From JAPLJC01 sp052326585 (GTDB lineage Bacteria > Desulfobacterota > Desulfobaccia > Desulfobaccales > 0-14-0-80-60-11), in assembly GCA_052326585.1 (NCBI GenBank), contig JBKQLU010000008.1, positions 17,409 through 81,408 on the forward strand: a stretch of DNA of 64,000 nucleotides, read 5' to 3'. The notes below the pieces were generated by a model that worked only from the letters and a program-made list of their open reading frames with translations, ran no database searches and was not told the origin of the DNA. The position numbers were made by a program, and so were the translations under genes. Of the stretch, positions 8,977-16,711 are shown piece by piece (positions within the stretch are counted from its first letter, which is position 1; each line of letters starts with the position of its first letter).

Positions 8977-9960
8977 TCACTTCAAGAAATCCTTCTCCTC
9001 CCCCAGGCCCCGTTCCCGGGCCCGGAGATAGACGGCATAGCCCAGGGCCAGGTCCTGGATGATCAGGCCGGTGGAATCGAAGACCGTGATCTCCTCGGGA
9101 TCCAGGCGGCCCGGTTTCTGGCCCGCCACCACCTCCCCCAGGGAGCCGTAAACTTGCTCCCGAGAGAACTCGCCTCGGGCTAGCGGCAGGTTGATCTCCC
9201 CGGAGTGGGACGCCTGGGCCCAATCGTCTACCACCACCTTGGCGGCCTGCAGGATGGCCGGGGCCAGTTCCTGTTTGCCGGCGGCGTCGGCGCCGATGGC
9301 GTTGATATGGGCGCCGGGGGCCAGCCACTCGCGTTGGACCACCGGGGTGCGGCTGGGGGTGGTGGTGACCACGATATCCATCCCCTGCACCGCCGCCTGG
9401 GCGGTGGCCACCGGCCGGGCCGGGACCCCATGGGCGGCCGTGATCTTCCCGGCAAAGGCCCCGGCATGGTCCAGATGGCGGTCGAAGACCACAATCTCCT
9501 GAATGGGCCTGACCTTCAGGATGGCGGCCACCTGGGTGCGGGCCTGGGAGCCGCAGCCGATCACCCCCAATAGGGCCGCCCCGGGCCGGGCCAGATACTT
9601 GGCCGCCAGGCCGCCGGCGGCCCCGGTGCGGAAATCGGTGATGCGGGTGCCGTCCAGGTCGGCAAACTCCAGCCCGGTATCCGGATGGTTGAGAAGGATC
9701 TTGGCCATCACCGTGAGCAGGCCCTGGGCCGGGTTGCCCGGGTGCACATTGACCCATTTGAGGCCGCAGATGTGGCCCTGGGGCAGGTCGATTTCCCCGT
9801 ACATGGCCCGGAAGTCCCCCTGGGCCAGGGTCAGATATGACTTGGGGGGCATATTCACCCTCCCTTCGCCGTAGGCCCGGAAGGCCTCCTCCGCTACGGC
9901 CAGCGCCAGGTCCATATCCAGCACCTGCATCACCTCGGATGCGGTCAATACCAGGCTCAT
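8977..9960 (-). CDS. Ornithine cyclodeaminase / mu-crystallin family (alanine dehydrogenase-like)
   Basis: A 327-residue NAD-dependent enzyme of the OCD/mu-crystallin fold. The N-terminal half carries NMPPKSYL, GHICGLKWVN and FRTGAAGGLAAKYLARP. The Rossmann fold begins with LLGVIGCGSQARTQ (about 125-140), and INAIGADAAGKQEL and FDSTGLIIQDLALGYAVY follow. Members deaminate ornithine to proline, or act as archaeal-type alanine dehydrogenase or related imine reductases; sequence alone does not settle which. Start 9960 begins the conserved domain and has GGAGG just upstream. A GTG start at 9990 would read through a 7-bp repeat array. It lies downstream of adenine deaminase on the same strand. Confidence 0.85.
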   Translation of the reverse strand: MSLVLTASEVMQVLDMDLALAVAEEAFRAYGEGRVNMPPKSYLTLAQGDFRAMYGEIDLPQGHICGLKWVNVHPGNPAQGLLTVMAKILLNHPDTGLEFADLDGTRITDFRTGAAGGLAAKYLARPGAALLGVIGCGSQARTQVAAILKVRPIQEIVVFDRHLDHAGAFAGKITAAHGVPARPVATAQAAVQGMDIVVTTTPSRTPVVQREWLAPGAHINAIGADAAGKQELAPAILQAAKVVVDDWAQASHSGEINLPLARGEFSREQVYGSLGEVVAGQKPGRLDPEEITVFDSTGLIIQDLALGYAVYLRARERGLGEEKDFLK

Positions 9961-9986
9961 ATCGCCTCCGGAAAAAGTAGCAGAGA

Positions 9987-10026
9987 GCACTGCTTACTGC
10001 TCACTGCTCACTGCTTATTGTTCACT
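9987..10026 (-). repeat. 7-bp tandem array (GTGAGCA type)
   Basis: Read on the minus strand, about five and a half units of GTGAGCA, GTAAGCA and close variants follow each other. The array contains the TGA stop codon of adenine deaminase in its first unit and runs to the start of the next gene's leader. Confidence 0.85.
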
Positions 10027-11740
10027 CCCCAAAGAGCGGCACTACCTGAAAACGGTTAACATCCACCAGGCCGAGGTCGGTGAGCTTCAGGAGCGGAATC
10101 ACCGGCAGGGCCAGGAAGGACAAGGCCATGAAGGGGTCTGGCAGGACGCCGCCCAGTTCGCGATAGGCCGTTTTCAGGCGGCTATAAGCCGCGGCCACCT
10201 CCTTAAGAGGCCTGGGGCTCATCAACCCGGCGATGGGGAGCGGCAGTTCCGCCAGGACCTGGCCGGCGGCCGCCACCACCAAGCCGCCCCCCAGGGCCGT
10301 GAGGCGCCGTACCGCCAGGAGCATGTCGCTTTCCTCGGCCCCCACCACCACGATATTATGGGAATCATGAGCCACCGAGGAAGCCAGGGCGCCCCTTTGC
10401 AGACCGAAGCCCTGCACCAGGCCCAACCCCAGGTTGCCGCTGCCGTGGTGGCGCTCCACCACCGCCAGTTTCAGGAGGTCCCGTCCGGGGTCCGCCGCCA
10501 GCCGCCCTCCCTGCACCGGGGCCGGCAGGACCCTTTTCTCCGTCAGGAGCTGGCCGGGAATGAGGCCGATGACCTTGACCAGGTCGCCGGCCGCCGGGGG
10601 CGACAGGGCCTCCGGGGGAAACTCCCGGACCCGGAAGGGGGTGGCGGGAACCGCGGCTGCCGGAGAGGGCAGCTCCGCCAGCAGCTCGCCGTCGTCTGCC
10701 ACCAGCCGGCCATTCTTAAAGACCTTCTGGACCTGAAACCCTCGGAGATCCCCCACCACCAGCAGATCGGCCTTCAACCCCGGGGCCAGCCCGCCCCGGT
10801 CTCCCAGGTGGAAGTATTCCGCCGGGTTTAAGGTGGCCATGGTAACCGCCTGCAGGGGATCGCACCCCAGAGACACCGCCTTGGCCAGCAGGGCGTTCAG
10901 ATGGCCCCGGAGCAGGTCCTCCGGGTGGCAGTCATCGGTGACCAGCATGGTCCGGCGCAGGCTGGCGGCAGTCACCGCGGGCAGCAGGTCCTGCAGATTT
11001 TTGGCCAGGCTCCCTTCCCGCAGCATCAGGTAGAAACCGAGACTGAGCTTTTCCCGGGCCTCGTCGAGTTGGGTGCATTCGTGGTCGGAGCCGATCCCCG
11101 CCAGCCGATAGGCCGAGAGGGCCTTGCCGGAGAGCAGCGGCGCATGGCCGTCCAATGGGCCCCGGGGGAAGAGGGCCAGCTTCCTGAGCAGGTCGGGATC
11201 GCCCCGCACCACCGCAGGAAAATTCATGACCTCGGCCAGGCCCAGGACCCGGGGATGCCGGCGGTAAGGAGCCAGGAGTTCGGCGCTGAGCACCGCCCCG
11301 GCGGTCTCCAGGGGGGAGGCGGGGACGCAGGACGGCAGCATGAAGAAGAAATCGAGGGGCAGCCCCCGGCTGGCGGCCAGAATATAGTCCAGGCCCACCG
11401 TGCCCCAGACATTGGCGATTTCATGGGGATCCGCCACCACCGTAGTGGTTCCCAGCGGCAGCAGGGCCCGGGCCAGTTCCCGGGGGGTGAGCATGCTGCT
11501 TTCCGGGTGCAGGTGGCCGTCGATGAGCCCGGGCAGGATATAGCTGCCCCGGACCTCCATTCTGGGGCCGTCGTAATCGCCCAGCCCGGCGATGATCCCG
11601 TCGCACAGGGCCACGTCGATTTTTTGCCAGCCGCCGCGGTAGAGGTCGGCAACCCGGCCCCCGGCCAGCACCAGGTCCGCCGGGGCCTCCCCCCGGGCTA
11701 CTTGCAGCCGCCGCGCCAGCCTCGCCTCGGCTCTGATCAA
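10022..11740 (-). CDS. ade: Adenine deaminase
   Basis: A 572-residue amidohydrolase that converts adenine to hypoxanthine and ammonia. The metal-binding motif is GLIDGHLHPESSM with H76 and H78, followed by VVADPHEIANVWG (H106, E107), VTDDCHPEDLL and the C-terminal VAHDSHNIVVVG characteristic of Ade. The length matches bacterial Ade. The proposed start is TTG at 11740, just after GGGAGAAG. It is upstream of the alanine dehydrogenase-like gene on the same strand, so purine and amino-acid nitrogen salvage could be linked (inference). Confidence 0.95.
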   Translation of the reverse strand: MIRAEARLARRLQVARGEAPADLVLAGGRVADLYRGGWQKIDVALCDGIIAGLGDYDGPRMEVRGSYILPGLIDGHLHPESSMLTPRELARALLPLGTTTVVADPHEIANVWGTVGLDYILAASRGLPLDFFFMLPSCVPASPLETAGAVLSAELLAPYRRHPRVLGLAEVMNFPAVVRGDPDLLRKLALFPRGPLDGHAPLLSGKALSAYRLAGIGSDHECTQLDEAREKLSLGFYLMLREGSLAKNLQDLLPAVTAASLRRTMLVTDDCHPEDLLRGHLNALLAKAVSLGCDPLQAVTMATLNPAEYFHLGDRGGLAPGLKADLLVVGDLRGFQVQKVFKNGRLVADDGELLAELPSPAAAVPATPFRVREFPPEALSPPAAGDLVKVIGLIPGQLLTEKRVLPAPVQGGRLAADPGRDLLKLAVVERHHGSGNLGLGLVQGFGLQRGALASSVAHDSHNIVVVGAEESDMLLAVRRLTALGGGLVVAAAGQVLAELPLPIAGLMSPRPLKEVAAAYSRLKTAYRELGGVLPDPFMALSFLALPVIPLLKLTDLGLVDVNRFQVVPLFGE

Positions 11741-11769
11741 GACTTCTCCCTGCCGACCTTCACTGCCTC

Positions 11770-11857
11770 CAGGATGACAGTGAAATCAAGTTTTGCCCTA
11801 GCTTATGGTCATTCTGGGCGAAGCGAAGAACCTTTTATTTTTATGGACTTGAGATCC
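11770..11857. repeat. MITE-like interspersed repeat, rearranged copy B
   Basis: Shares two blocks with the palindrome at 8724-8793. AGGATGACAGTGAAATCA (from 11771) is the inverse of that element's outer end. A second block, 11808-11857, carries GTCATTCTGGGCGAAGCGAA and ends in GGACTTGAGATCC. The blocks are in swapped order, as expected at the junction of two tandem copies. Confidence 0.7.
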
Positions 11858-12249
11858 CGGTGGACAGATCGTCCCAATCGAGACCGGGCGCGGCAGCCGG
11901 AACCCCGCCGCCGCCCCCCCAAGCCCCTTTTGCGCCTGGAGGTGAGGCCAGTTTAGTTAAAAAGCGAGGCCGGCGCAACCAGGAGTTGGTCAGATCCGGG
12001 GGCTTTCCGGATTTTTTGAGAGGGGAATGAGGGACCGGGGCGCGTTGCAGTTGTCTTGGCGCTCTTCGCGCCTCGGGGTTGAAAGGCAGGGCGCCCGGGA
12101 GATACAGCACTGAGACAGAAGTGGTTTTTTATCTGGTTACCAAGTTGCGCTTGGGAACCCATTTTCCCGCCAGACTCCGCCTGGCGAGGATTATTGAATA
12201 ATAATTATTCTTATTTTCCAAGACATCGCACCGGCACAGCCTAAAATGG

Positions 12250-12323
12250 GGCGGCCTGTGGCCGCCAATATCCGGCGGGCCTAGCCCGCCCTATAAATTA
12301 GGTACACAGGCTGGAAGCCTGTG
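12250..12323. repeat. Cluster of three short hairpin repeats
   Basis: Three perfect hairpins lie in a row. GGCGGCC-TGT-GGCCGCC is at 12250-12266, GGCGGGC-CTA-GCCCGCC at 12274-12290, and CACAGGCT-GGA-AGCCTGTG at 12305-12323. The second is followed by CTATAAA. The same three hairpins recur near 24486-24636 and one recurs at 43154-43172. Confidence 0.85.
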
Positions 12324-12460
12324 CCACCAGCCCGTTTCCCGTAGCCCTTAGGGCGTAGGCCGGGAAAGTGAAGTGCATCCCGCCTTTAGAATTTTTCCAT
12401 ATAAAATTAAGATGTGGTCTAAGACCCCATTAGTTATCGCCCGCCACGGCGTTCTCCGGC

Positions 12461-13261
12461 TCAATTCTCCAGCTCCCGGGCGTATTCCCGCAGCCGGTTC
12501 CGGAGGCGGCCCATGGCCTGGCCGTGCAATTGGGAGATGCGGGACTCGGTGCAACCCATGACCTGGCCGATTTCCTTCATGGTGAGTTCTTCGTAATAAT
12601 AGAGGCAAACCAACAACTTCTCCTTGTCGGGCAGGACCTCCAGGGCCTGAATGACGACCTGCCGCAATTGGGACAGGTGGGCTGATTGGAGGGCGTCCGG
12701 CAGATTCTCATCCTGGAGGAAGTCCCCGGGCTCCTTGCCCACCGCCGGGTAACCCGCGAGTTGACGCAGGGGAAGGGAGTCCAGGGGCACCAGGCAAACC
12801 GGCCTGGTCTTTTCCAGGAGCTGATGGAAATCTTCCAGCTCCAATCCCAGGAGGGCCGCCACTTCCTCGGCCTCCGCCGGCCGCCCCAGGCGCTTCTGCA
12901 GATGGGCGCAGGTCTTCTCCAGAAGGCTCGCTTTCCTGCGCACCGAACGGGGGATCCAGTCCAGGCTGCGCAGTTCATCCAGCATGGCCCCCTTGATGCG
13001 GAACTCGGCATAGGTCCTGAAGTTGATATGCTTGCTCAGGTCATATTTCTGGAGGGCGTCGAAGAGGCCGATAGTGCCGGAGCTGATCAGGTCCTCCTGG
13101 GAGATATGGGAGGGCAGGCGGGCACCCAGGCGGGCGGCAATATACCGGATCAGGGGCCTATATTGCAGCACCAGCCGTTGCTGCCGGGCCAGGTCTGGAT
13201 GTCCCGGACCTGCTCCGGAGCCTGGAACCGATTCCTCTAGAACCAACGACAGTTCATCCAT
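12461..13261 (-). CDS. fliA: RNA polymerase sigma factor, FliA/WhiG (sigma-28) type
   Basis: A 266-residue group 3 sigma factor. Region 2 reads LVLQYRPLIRYIAARL, then SSGTIGLFDALQKYD and FRTYAEFRIKGAMLDELRS. Region 3 follows with RSVRRKASLLEKT, and region 4 carries the helix-turn-helix MKEIGQVMGCTESRISQLHG (about 225-245). It should direct RNA polymerase to flagellar or late-class promoters. Start ATG 13261 opens the family-length protein, with GGGGA nine bases upstream. No flagellar or chemotaxis gene lies within this window, so its regulon must be elsewhere. Confidence 0.93.
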   Translation of the reverse strand: MDELSLVLEESVPGSGAGPGHPDLARQQRLVLQYRPLIRYIAARLGARLPSHISQEDLISSGTIGLFDALQKYDLSKHINFRTYAEFRIKGAMLDELRSLDWIPRSVRRKASLLEKTCAHLQKRLGRPAEAEEVAALLGLELEDFHQLLEKTRPVCLVPLDSLPLRQLAGYPAVGKEPGDFLQDENLPDALQSAHLSQLRQVVIQALEVLPDKEKLLVCLYYYEELTMKEIGQVMGCTESRISQLHGQAMGRLRNRLREYARELEN

Positions 13262-14019
13262 GATAGCCGTTCCCCATGTCTTTCCTGTGATTAATGGCCG
13301 GCCCCCGAGGCTCAAGGGACTTGCGGTTGCCCCGCGCCCCCGGCGGCGTGGCCAGGCCGGCAGCCGGCGGGCCTTCCCTGTCAAGGACTGGGCTCGCCGG
13401 GCCGGGGCTGGAGAGACCAGACCCAAGGTTGCCGGCCCCGCCGGGGAGATCACTTCGTCAAATCGAAGGAACCCCGGATCTTCAGGTTAGCGGCGAGGCC
13501 GGCCAGATCATTCGGCCAGGCCGGGGCTTCTTTCCGGCCTAAGACAGACCTGGTCCACCTGGAGCCGCCGGCAGCGGCCACCGCCGGCCATTGACCCGGC
13601 CCCCACCGGAGCCCTGCCGGTCTGGGGCCGGCCGGGCCCCAGGCAAAAACCCCGGGCCGCCGGAGGCCACCCCCCCCGGGGACCTCCCGGGCGGCGCCGC
13701 CGCCTGTCTCGGGGTTGAGCAAGGTTCATGCCAGGTGCGGCCCCAAGCCGCCGGCCCCGGGAGCGGCCTTGGGGTTGCGGCGCTCCTTCGCGTCACCCCA
13801 TTGAAATAGATGGGCTATTTTGAGGTTGCGCCCTTGCCGCGGCGCACCCCGGCCCCAAACCCAGGCCAGCCGGGTTAAGGACCGGAATGACCCTGAAACC
13901 GTCTCGCCTGGTTTGGCCTCCCCGGCTTGGTCAAATCCTTGACAAGCGTTTTTCATTGCCAAAAGCAGGGGCCTGTGTTAAAAGAAATTGAGTTAATTTA
14001 CTTAGATAGGCTTTAAACC
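13262..14019. other. Very GC-rich 758-bp intergenic region
   Basis: Between the divergent sigma factor and rlmE genes. The stretch 13300-13800 is dominated by runs of G and C with many short self-complementary segments. Several overlapping frames exist on both strands, but none has a convincing ribosome binding site or recognisable domain, and they all look like by-products of composition. The last 80 bases before rlmE become AT-rich and probably hold its promoter, though no good -35/-10 pair is seen. Confidence 0.5.
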
Positions 14020-14625
14020 ATGCCCCGCCCTGGAATCCCAGACCCCTTCCGGACCCGGGCCCGTGCCGAAGGCTATGTGGCCCGGGCGGTGTACAAATTA
14101 AAGGAAATCGATGAGAAATACCGCCTGTTCCGGCAGGGCCAGCGGGTTTTGGACCTGGGCTGCAGTCCCGGCTCCTGGCTGCAATATATCGCCGGCCGGG
14201 TGGGCCCCCGGGGCCTGGTGCTGGGGGTGGACGCCACCCCTTTGGCTATCCCGGTGGCGCCCCCCCTATACTTCCTCCAGGGTGAGGTGGAAAGTCTAGA
14301 CTTAGAGACGATTGCCGCGGTGAGTACGGGTTTCGAGGTGGTAGTCAGCGACCTGGCCCCCAAGACCACCGGGGTGCGGGAGGTGGACCAGCAGCGCTCC
14401 CTACTGCTGGCCCGGCAGGCCCTGGAGTTGGCCCGCCGCTTGCTTAGGCCCGGCGGCCACTTCCTGGTGAAGATCTTTGCCGGACCAGACCTTCCCGGCC
14501 TGGCCGCGGCCCTGCGCCAGGACTTTGACGTCTGCCGGCAGGTGAAACCCGCCTGCTCCAGGCCGGGCAGCCGGGAACTTTATCTCCTGGGCTTGAAGCA
14601 CTACGGCCCTGCCCCTGAGGGGTGA
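14020..14625 (+). CDS. rlmE: 23S rRNA 2'-O-methyltransferase RlmE (FtsJ/RrmJ)
   Basis: A 201-residue SAM methyltransferase that modifies U2552 of 23S rRNA late in 50S assembly. The substrate-binding lysine is in ARAVYKLKEIDEKY (residues about 21-34), motif I is VLDLGCSPGSW (about 43-53), the catalytic DLAPKTTG is at about 111-118 and the second lysine is in FLVKIFAGPD. These form the K-D-K arrangement of RrmJ. It stands alone upstream of the yebC-ruvCA operon, about 180 bases away. Confidence 0.95.
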   Translation: MPRPGIPDPFRTRARAEGYVARAVYKLKEIDEKYRLFRQGQRVLDLGCSPGSWLQYIAGRVGPRGLVLGVDATPLAIPVAPPLYFLQGEVESLDLETIAAVSTGFEVVVSDLAPKTTGVREVDQQRSLLLARQALELARRLLRPGGHFLVKIFAGPDLPGLAAALRQDFDVCRQVKPACSRPGSRELYLLGLKHYGPAPEG

Positions 14626-14806
14626 TACCGGCTTCCGGCCCCAGGGCGCCGCCGGGCCCAAGCTCTTAATCAGGGCCTTGACTGGACGGCATCTTGATCG
14701 AGGGCCGCCAGCTTGAGCTTGCGCCGGCTAAGGCCAGCGGCTACAGTTAAATTCCCCGTCAGGAACTGGCGTCAGGCTCTGATTGACCAGGAGGAGGGAC
14801 AAACCG

Positions 14807-15556
14807 ATGTCCGGCCATTCCAAGTGGAGCACCATCAAGCGCAAGAAAGGGGCGGTGGACGCCAAGCGCGGCAAGATCTTCGGCAAGCTGGCCAAAGAGG
14901 TGGCCGTGGCGGCCCGGCTGGGCGGCGGCGACCCCACCGGCAACCCCCGCCTCCGGGCCGCCATCGCCGCGGCCAAGGCGGAAAATATGCCCGGCGACAA
15001 TATCACCCGGGCCATCCGCAAGGGCAGCGGGGAGGCCGGCGGCGCGGCCCTGGAAGAAATCTTCCTGGAAGGTTACGGCCCGGCGGGGGTGGCCCTGATG
15101 GTGGAGACCCTCACTGACAACAAGAACCGCACCGTCTCCGACGTGCGCCATCTGATCACCAAATACGGCGGGAGTCTGGGAGAGCCCGGCTGCGTCGCCT
15201 GGATGTTCGACAAGAAGGGGGTCATCGTCTTCGACCGCGGCGAGGTCAATGAGGACCAGCTCCTGGAGGCCGCCCTGGAATGCGGCGCCGATGACCTGCA
15301 AAGCGATGAGAGCCAGTTCGAGGTGCTCACCGACCCCACCGCCTTCCTGGAGGTCAAGGAGGCCCTGGAGGCCCGGGGCTTCACACCGGCCCTGGCCGAG
15401 GTGCAGATGCGCCCCAGGACCACGGTGAAGATCGACGAAGAGAAATCCGCCCAGCAACTCCTGAGGCTGGTGGAACTCCTGGAAGAGCACGACGACGTCA
15501 GCGACGTCTTCGCCAATTTCGACATCCCGGATCGATTACTCGAGGCCTTGATTTGA
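14807..15556 (+). CDS. yebC: YebC/PmpR family protein (TACO1-like)
   Basis: A 249-residue protein starting MSGHSKWSTIK, the invariant opening of the family, with an AGGAGGAGGG seven to ten bases upstream of ATG 14807. Conserved blocks include GDNITRAI, EGYGPAGVALMVE, LTDNKNRTVSDVRH and GCVAWMFDKKG. Members act as transcription regulators or help ribosomes pass difficult sequences such as proline runs. The place directly before ruvC is the classic bacterial order. Its stop codon overlaps a possible TTG start for ruvC. Confidence 0.96.
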   Translation: MSGHSKWSTIKRKKGAVDAKRGKIFGKLAKEVAVAARLGGGDPTGNPRLRAAIAAAKAENMPGDNITRAIRKGSGEAGGAALEEIFLEGYGPAGVALMVETLTDNKNRTVSDVRHLITKYGGSLGEPGCVAWMFDKKGVIVFDRGEVNEDQLLEAALECGADDLQSDESQFEVLTDPTAFLEVKEALEARGFTPALAEVQMRPRTTVKIDEEKSAQQLLRLVELLEEHDDVSDVFANFDIPDRLLEALI

Positions 15557-15558
15557 GC

Positions 15559-16041
15559 ATGATTATTTTGGGGGTGGACCCGGGTTCCCAGCACACCGGC
15601 TTCGGGGTCTTGCAGGGTGAGGGCGACCGCCTCCTCCATCTGGCCTCCGGCAGCATCAAGGCTGGTTCCCGCCCTCCCCTGGCCGACCGCCTCCACCGGA
15701 TCTATGACGGGCTGGCGGAAGTGATCCGACAGCACCAGCCCCAGGTCCTGGCCCTGGAGGAGATCTTCCTGGCCGCCAACGTCAGGACCGCCTTCACCCT
15801 GGGCCAGGTGCGCGGGGTGGTGCTGCTGCTGGCGGCCCAGAGAGGTTTGCCCGTCTGCCATTATCCCCCGCTGCTGGTCAAAAAGGCGGTGGTGGGCTAC
15901 GGCCAGGCATCCAAGGCCCAGGTGCAGCTCATGGTGAAGCAACTCCTGGGGCAGGAGGCCTCCGACGAGCATGCCGCCGACGCCCTGGCGGTGGGGCTCT
16001 GCCACTTCTTCCACCAACGCTGGCCGGGGAGGAACGCATGA
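15559..16041 (+). CDS. ruvC: Holliday junction endonuclease RuvC
   Basis: A 160-residue resolvase that cuts Holliday junctions as a dimer. The acidic active-site residues sit in ILGVDPGSQHTGFGV (residue about 6), ALEEIF (about 70) and EHAADALAVGLCH (near the C-terminus). ATG 15559 is used here; an in-frame TTG two codons earlier overlaps the yebC stop and is also possible. Its own stop overlaps the start of ruvA by four bases (ATGA), so the two are probably translationally coupled. Confidence 0.95.
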   Translation: MIILGVDPGSQHTGFGVLQGEGDRLLHLASGSIKAGSRPPLADRLHRIYDGLAEVIRQHQPQVLALEEIFLAANVRTAFTLGQVRGVVLLLAAQRGLPVCHYPPLLVKKAVVGYGQASKAQVQLMVKQLLGQEASDEHAADALAVGLCHFFHQRWPGRNA

Positions 16042-16622
16042 TCGGTTTTCTGGAAGGAGAAATCGTCAGCAAAGGTCCGACCCAGGTAATTATCCGGGTG
16101 GGCGGGGTGGGCTACCGGGTCCACATCCCCCTATCCACCTTTTACGCCCTGCCAGAGCCTCCGGCCCGCATCTCGCTCCTGATCCACACCCGCCTCCAGG
16201 AAGACGCCCTGAATCTTTACGGCTTCGGGACTTCGGAGGAAAAGGAGCTCTTTCTCCAATTGCTGGCCATCCCCCGCATCGGGGCCCGCATGGCCCTGAA
16301 CATCCTGAGCGGCATCAGCCCGGAGGAGTTCGCCGAGGCCCTGGGCCAGCGGGATATCCGCCGCCTGGCCGGCATCCCCGGCATCGGCAAGAAATCGGCC
16401 GAGCGCATCATCCTGGAACTCAAAGACAAGCAGCTCGCCGCCGGGGCCCCCCGGCTGGCCCCGGCTACCGGCCAGGGCCCCGTACAAGACGCCCTGAGCG
16501 CCCTGCTCAACCTGGGCTACTCCAAGAACCTGGCGGAGAAGGCCATAGAGGCGGCCCGGGGCCAGGGGGCCGCGACCCTGGAGGAGTTGCTGCGCCAGGG
16601 CCTGAAATGGCTGGCCAAATGA
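16038..16622 (+). CDS. ruvA: Holliday junction DNA helicase subunit RuvA
   Basis: A 194-residue junction-recognition protein that tethers the RuvB motor. The N-terminal OB domain begins MIGFLEGEI. Two helix-hairpin-helix motifs follow (LLAIPRIGARMALNILSG and LAGIPGIGKKSAERIILEL), with a C-terminal RuvB-binding domain (DALSALLNLGYSKNLAEKAI). No ruvB follows: the next gene is a DNA methyltransferase. Its stop codon coincides with the first unit of a 7-bp tandem array. Confidence 0.96.
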   Translation: MIGFLEGEIVSKGPTQVIIRVGGVGYRVHIPLSTFYALPEPPARISLLIHTRLQEDALNLYGFGTSEEKELFLQLLAIPRIGARMALNILSGISPEEFAEALGQRDIRRLAGIPGIGKKSAERIILELKDKQLAAGAPRLAPATGQGPVQDALSALLNLGYSKNLAEKAIEAARGQGAATLEELLRQGLKWLAK

Positions 16623-16655
16623 GTTTCGAGTTTTGAGTTTTGAGTTTCGAGTTTT
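16621..16655 (+). repeat. 7-bp tandem array (GAGTTTC/GAGTTTT type)
   Basis: Exactly five 7-base units, GAGTTTC or GAGTTTT, start on the last two bases of the ruvA stop codon. Related arrays lie at 24384-24400 and, inverted, at 24947-24963. Confidence 0.9.
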
Positions 16656-16711
16656 GCGTAAAACCTCTAGGGTGGGCGCTGCCTGCCATCTTGCGCTACC
16701 AGGATCTTTCT

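Larger units (their letters stand above)
11741..12460. other. 720-bp intergenic region rich in repeats
   Basis: No supported gene. It contains the rearranged MITE-like repeat (11770-11857), an AT-rich stretch near 12190-12220 and three short hairpins at 12250-12323. Small frames overlapping it lack ribosome binding sites and family features. Confidence 0.6.

Noticed and set aside
13450..13962. Several overlapping frames in the GC-rich gap before rlmE
   Set aside because: Frames on both strands overlap one another, lack ribosome sites and encode Pro/Gly/Arg-rich sequence without domains.
16621..16655. The heptad array considered as a CRISPR or phase-variable tract
   Set aside because: There are no spacers between the units, and the array lies after the ruvA stop rather than inside a reading frame or promoter, so neither model fits.
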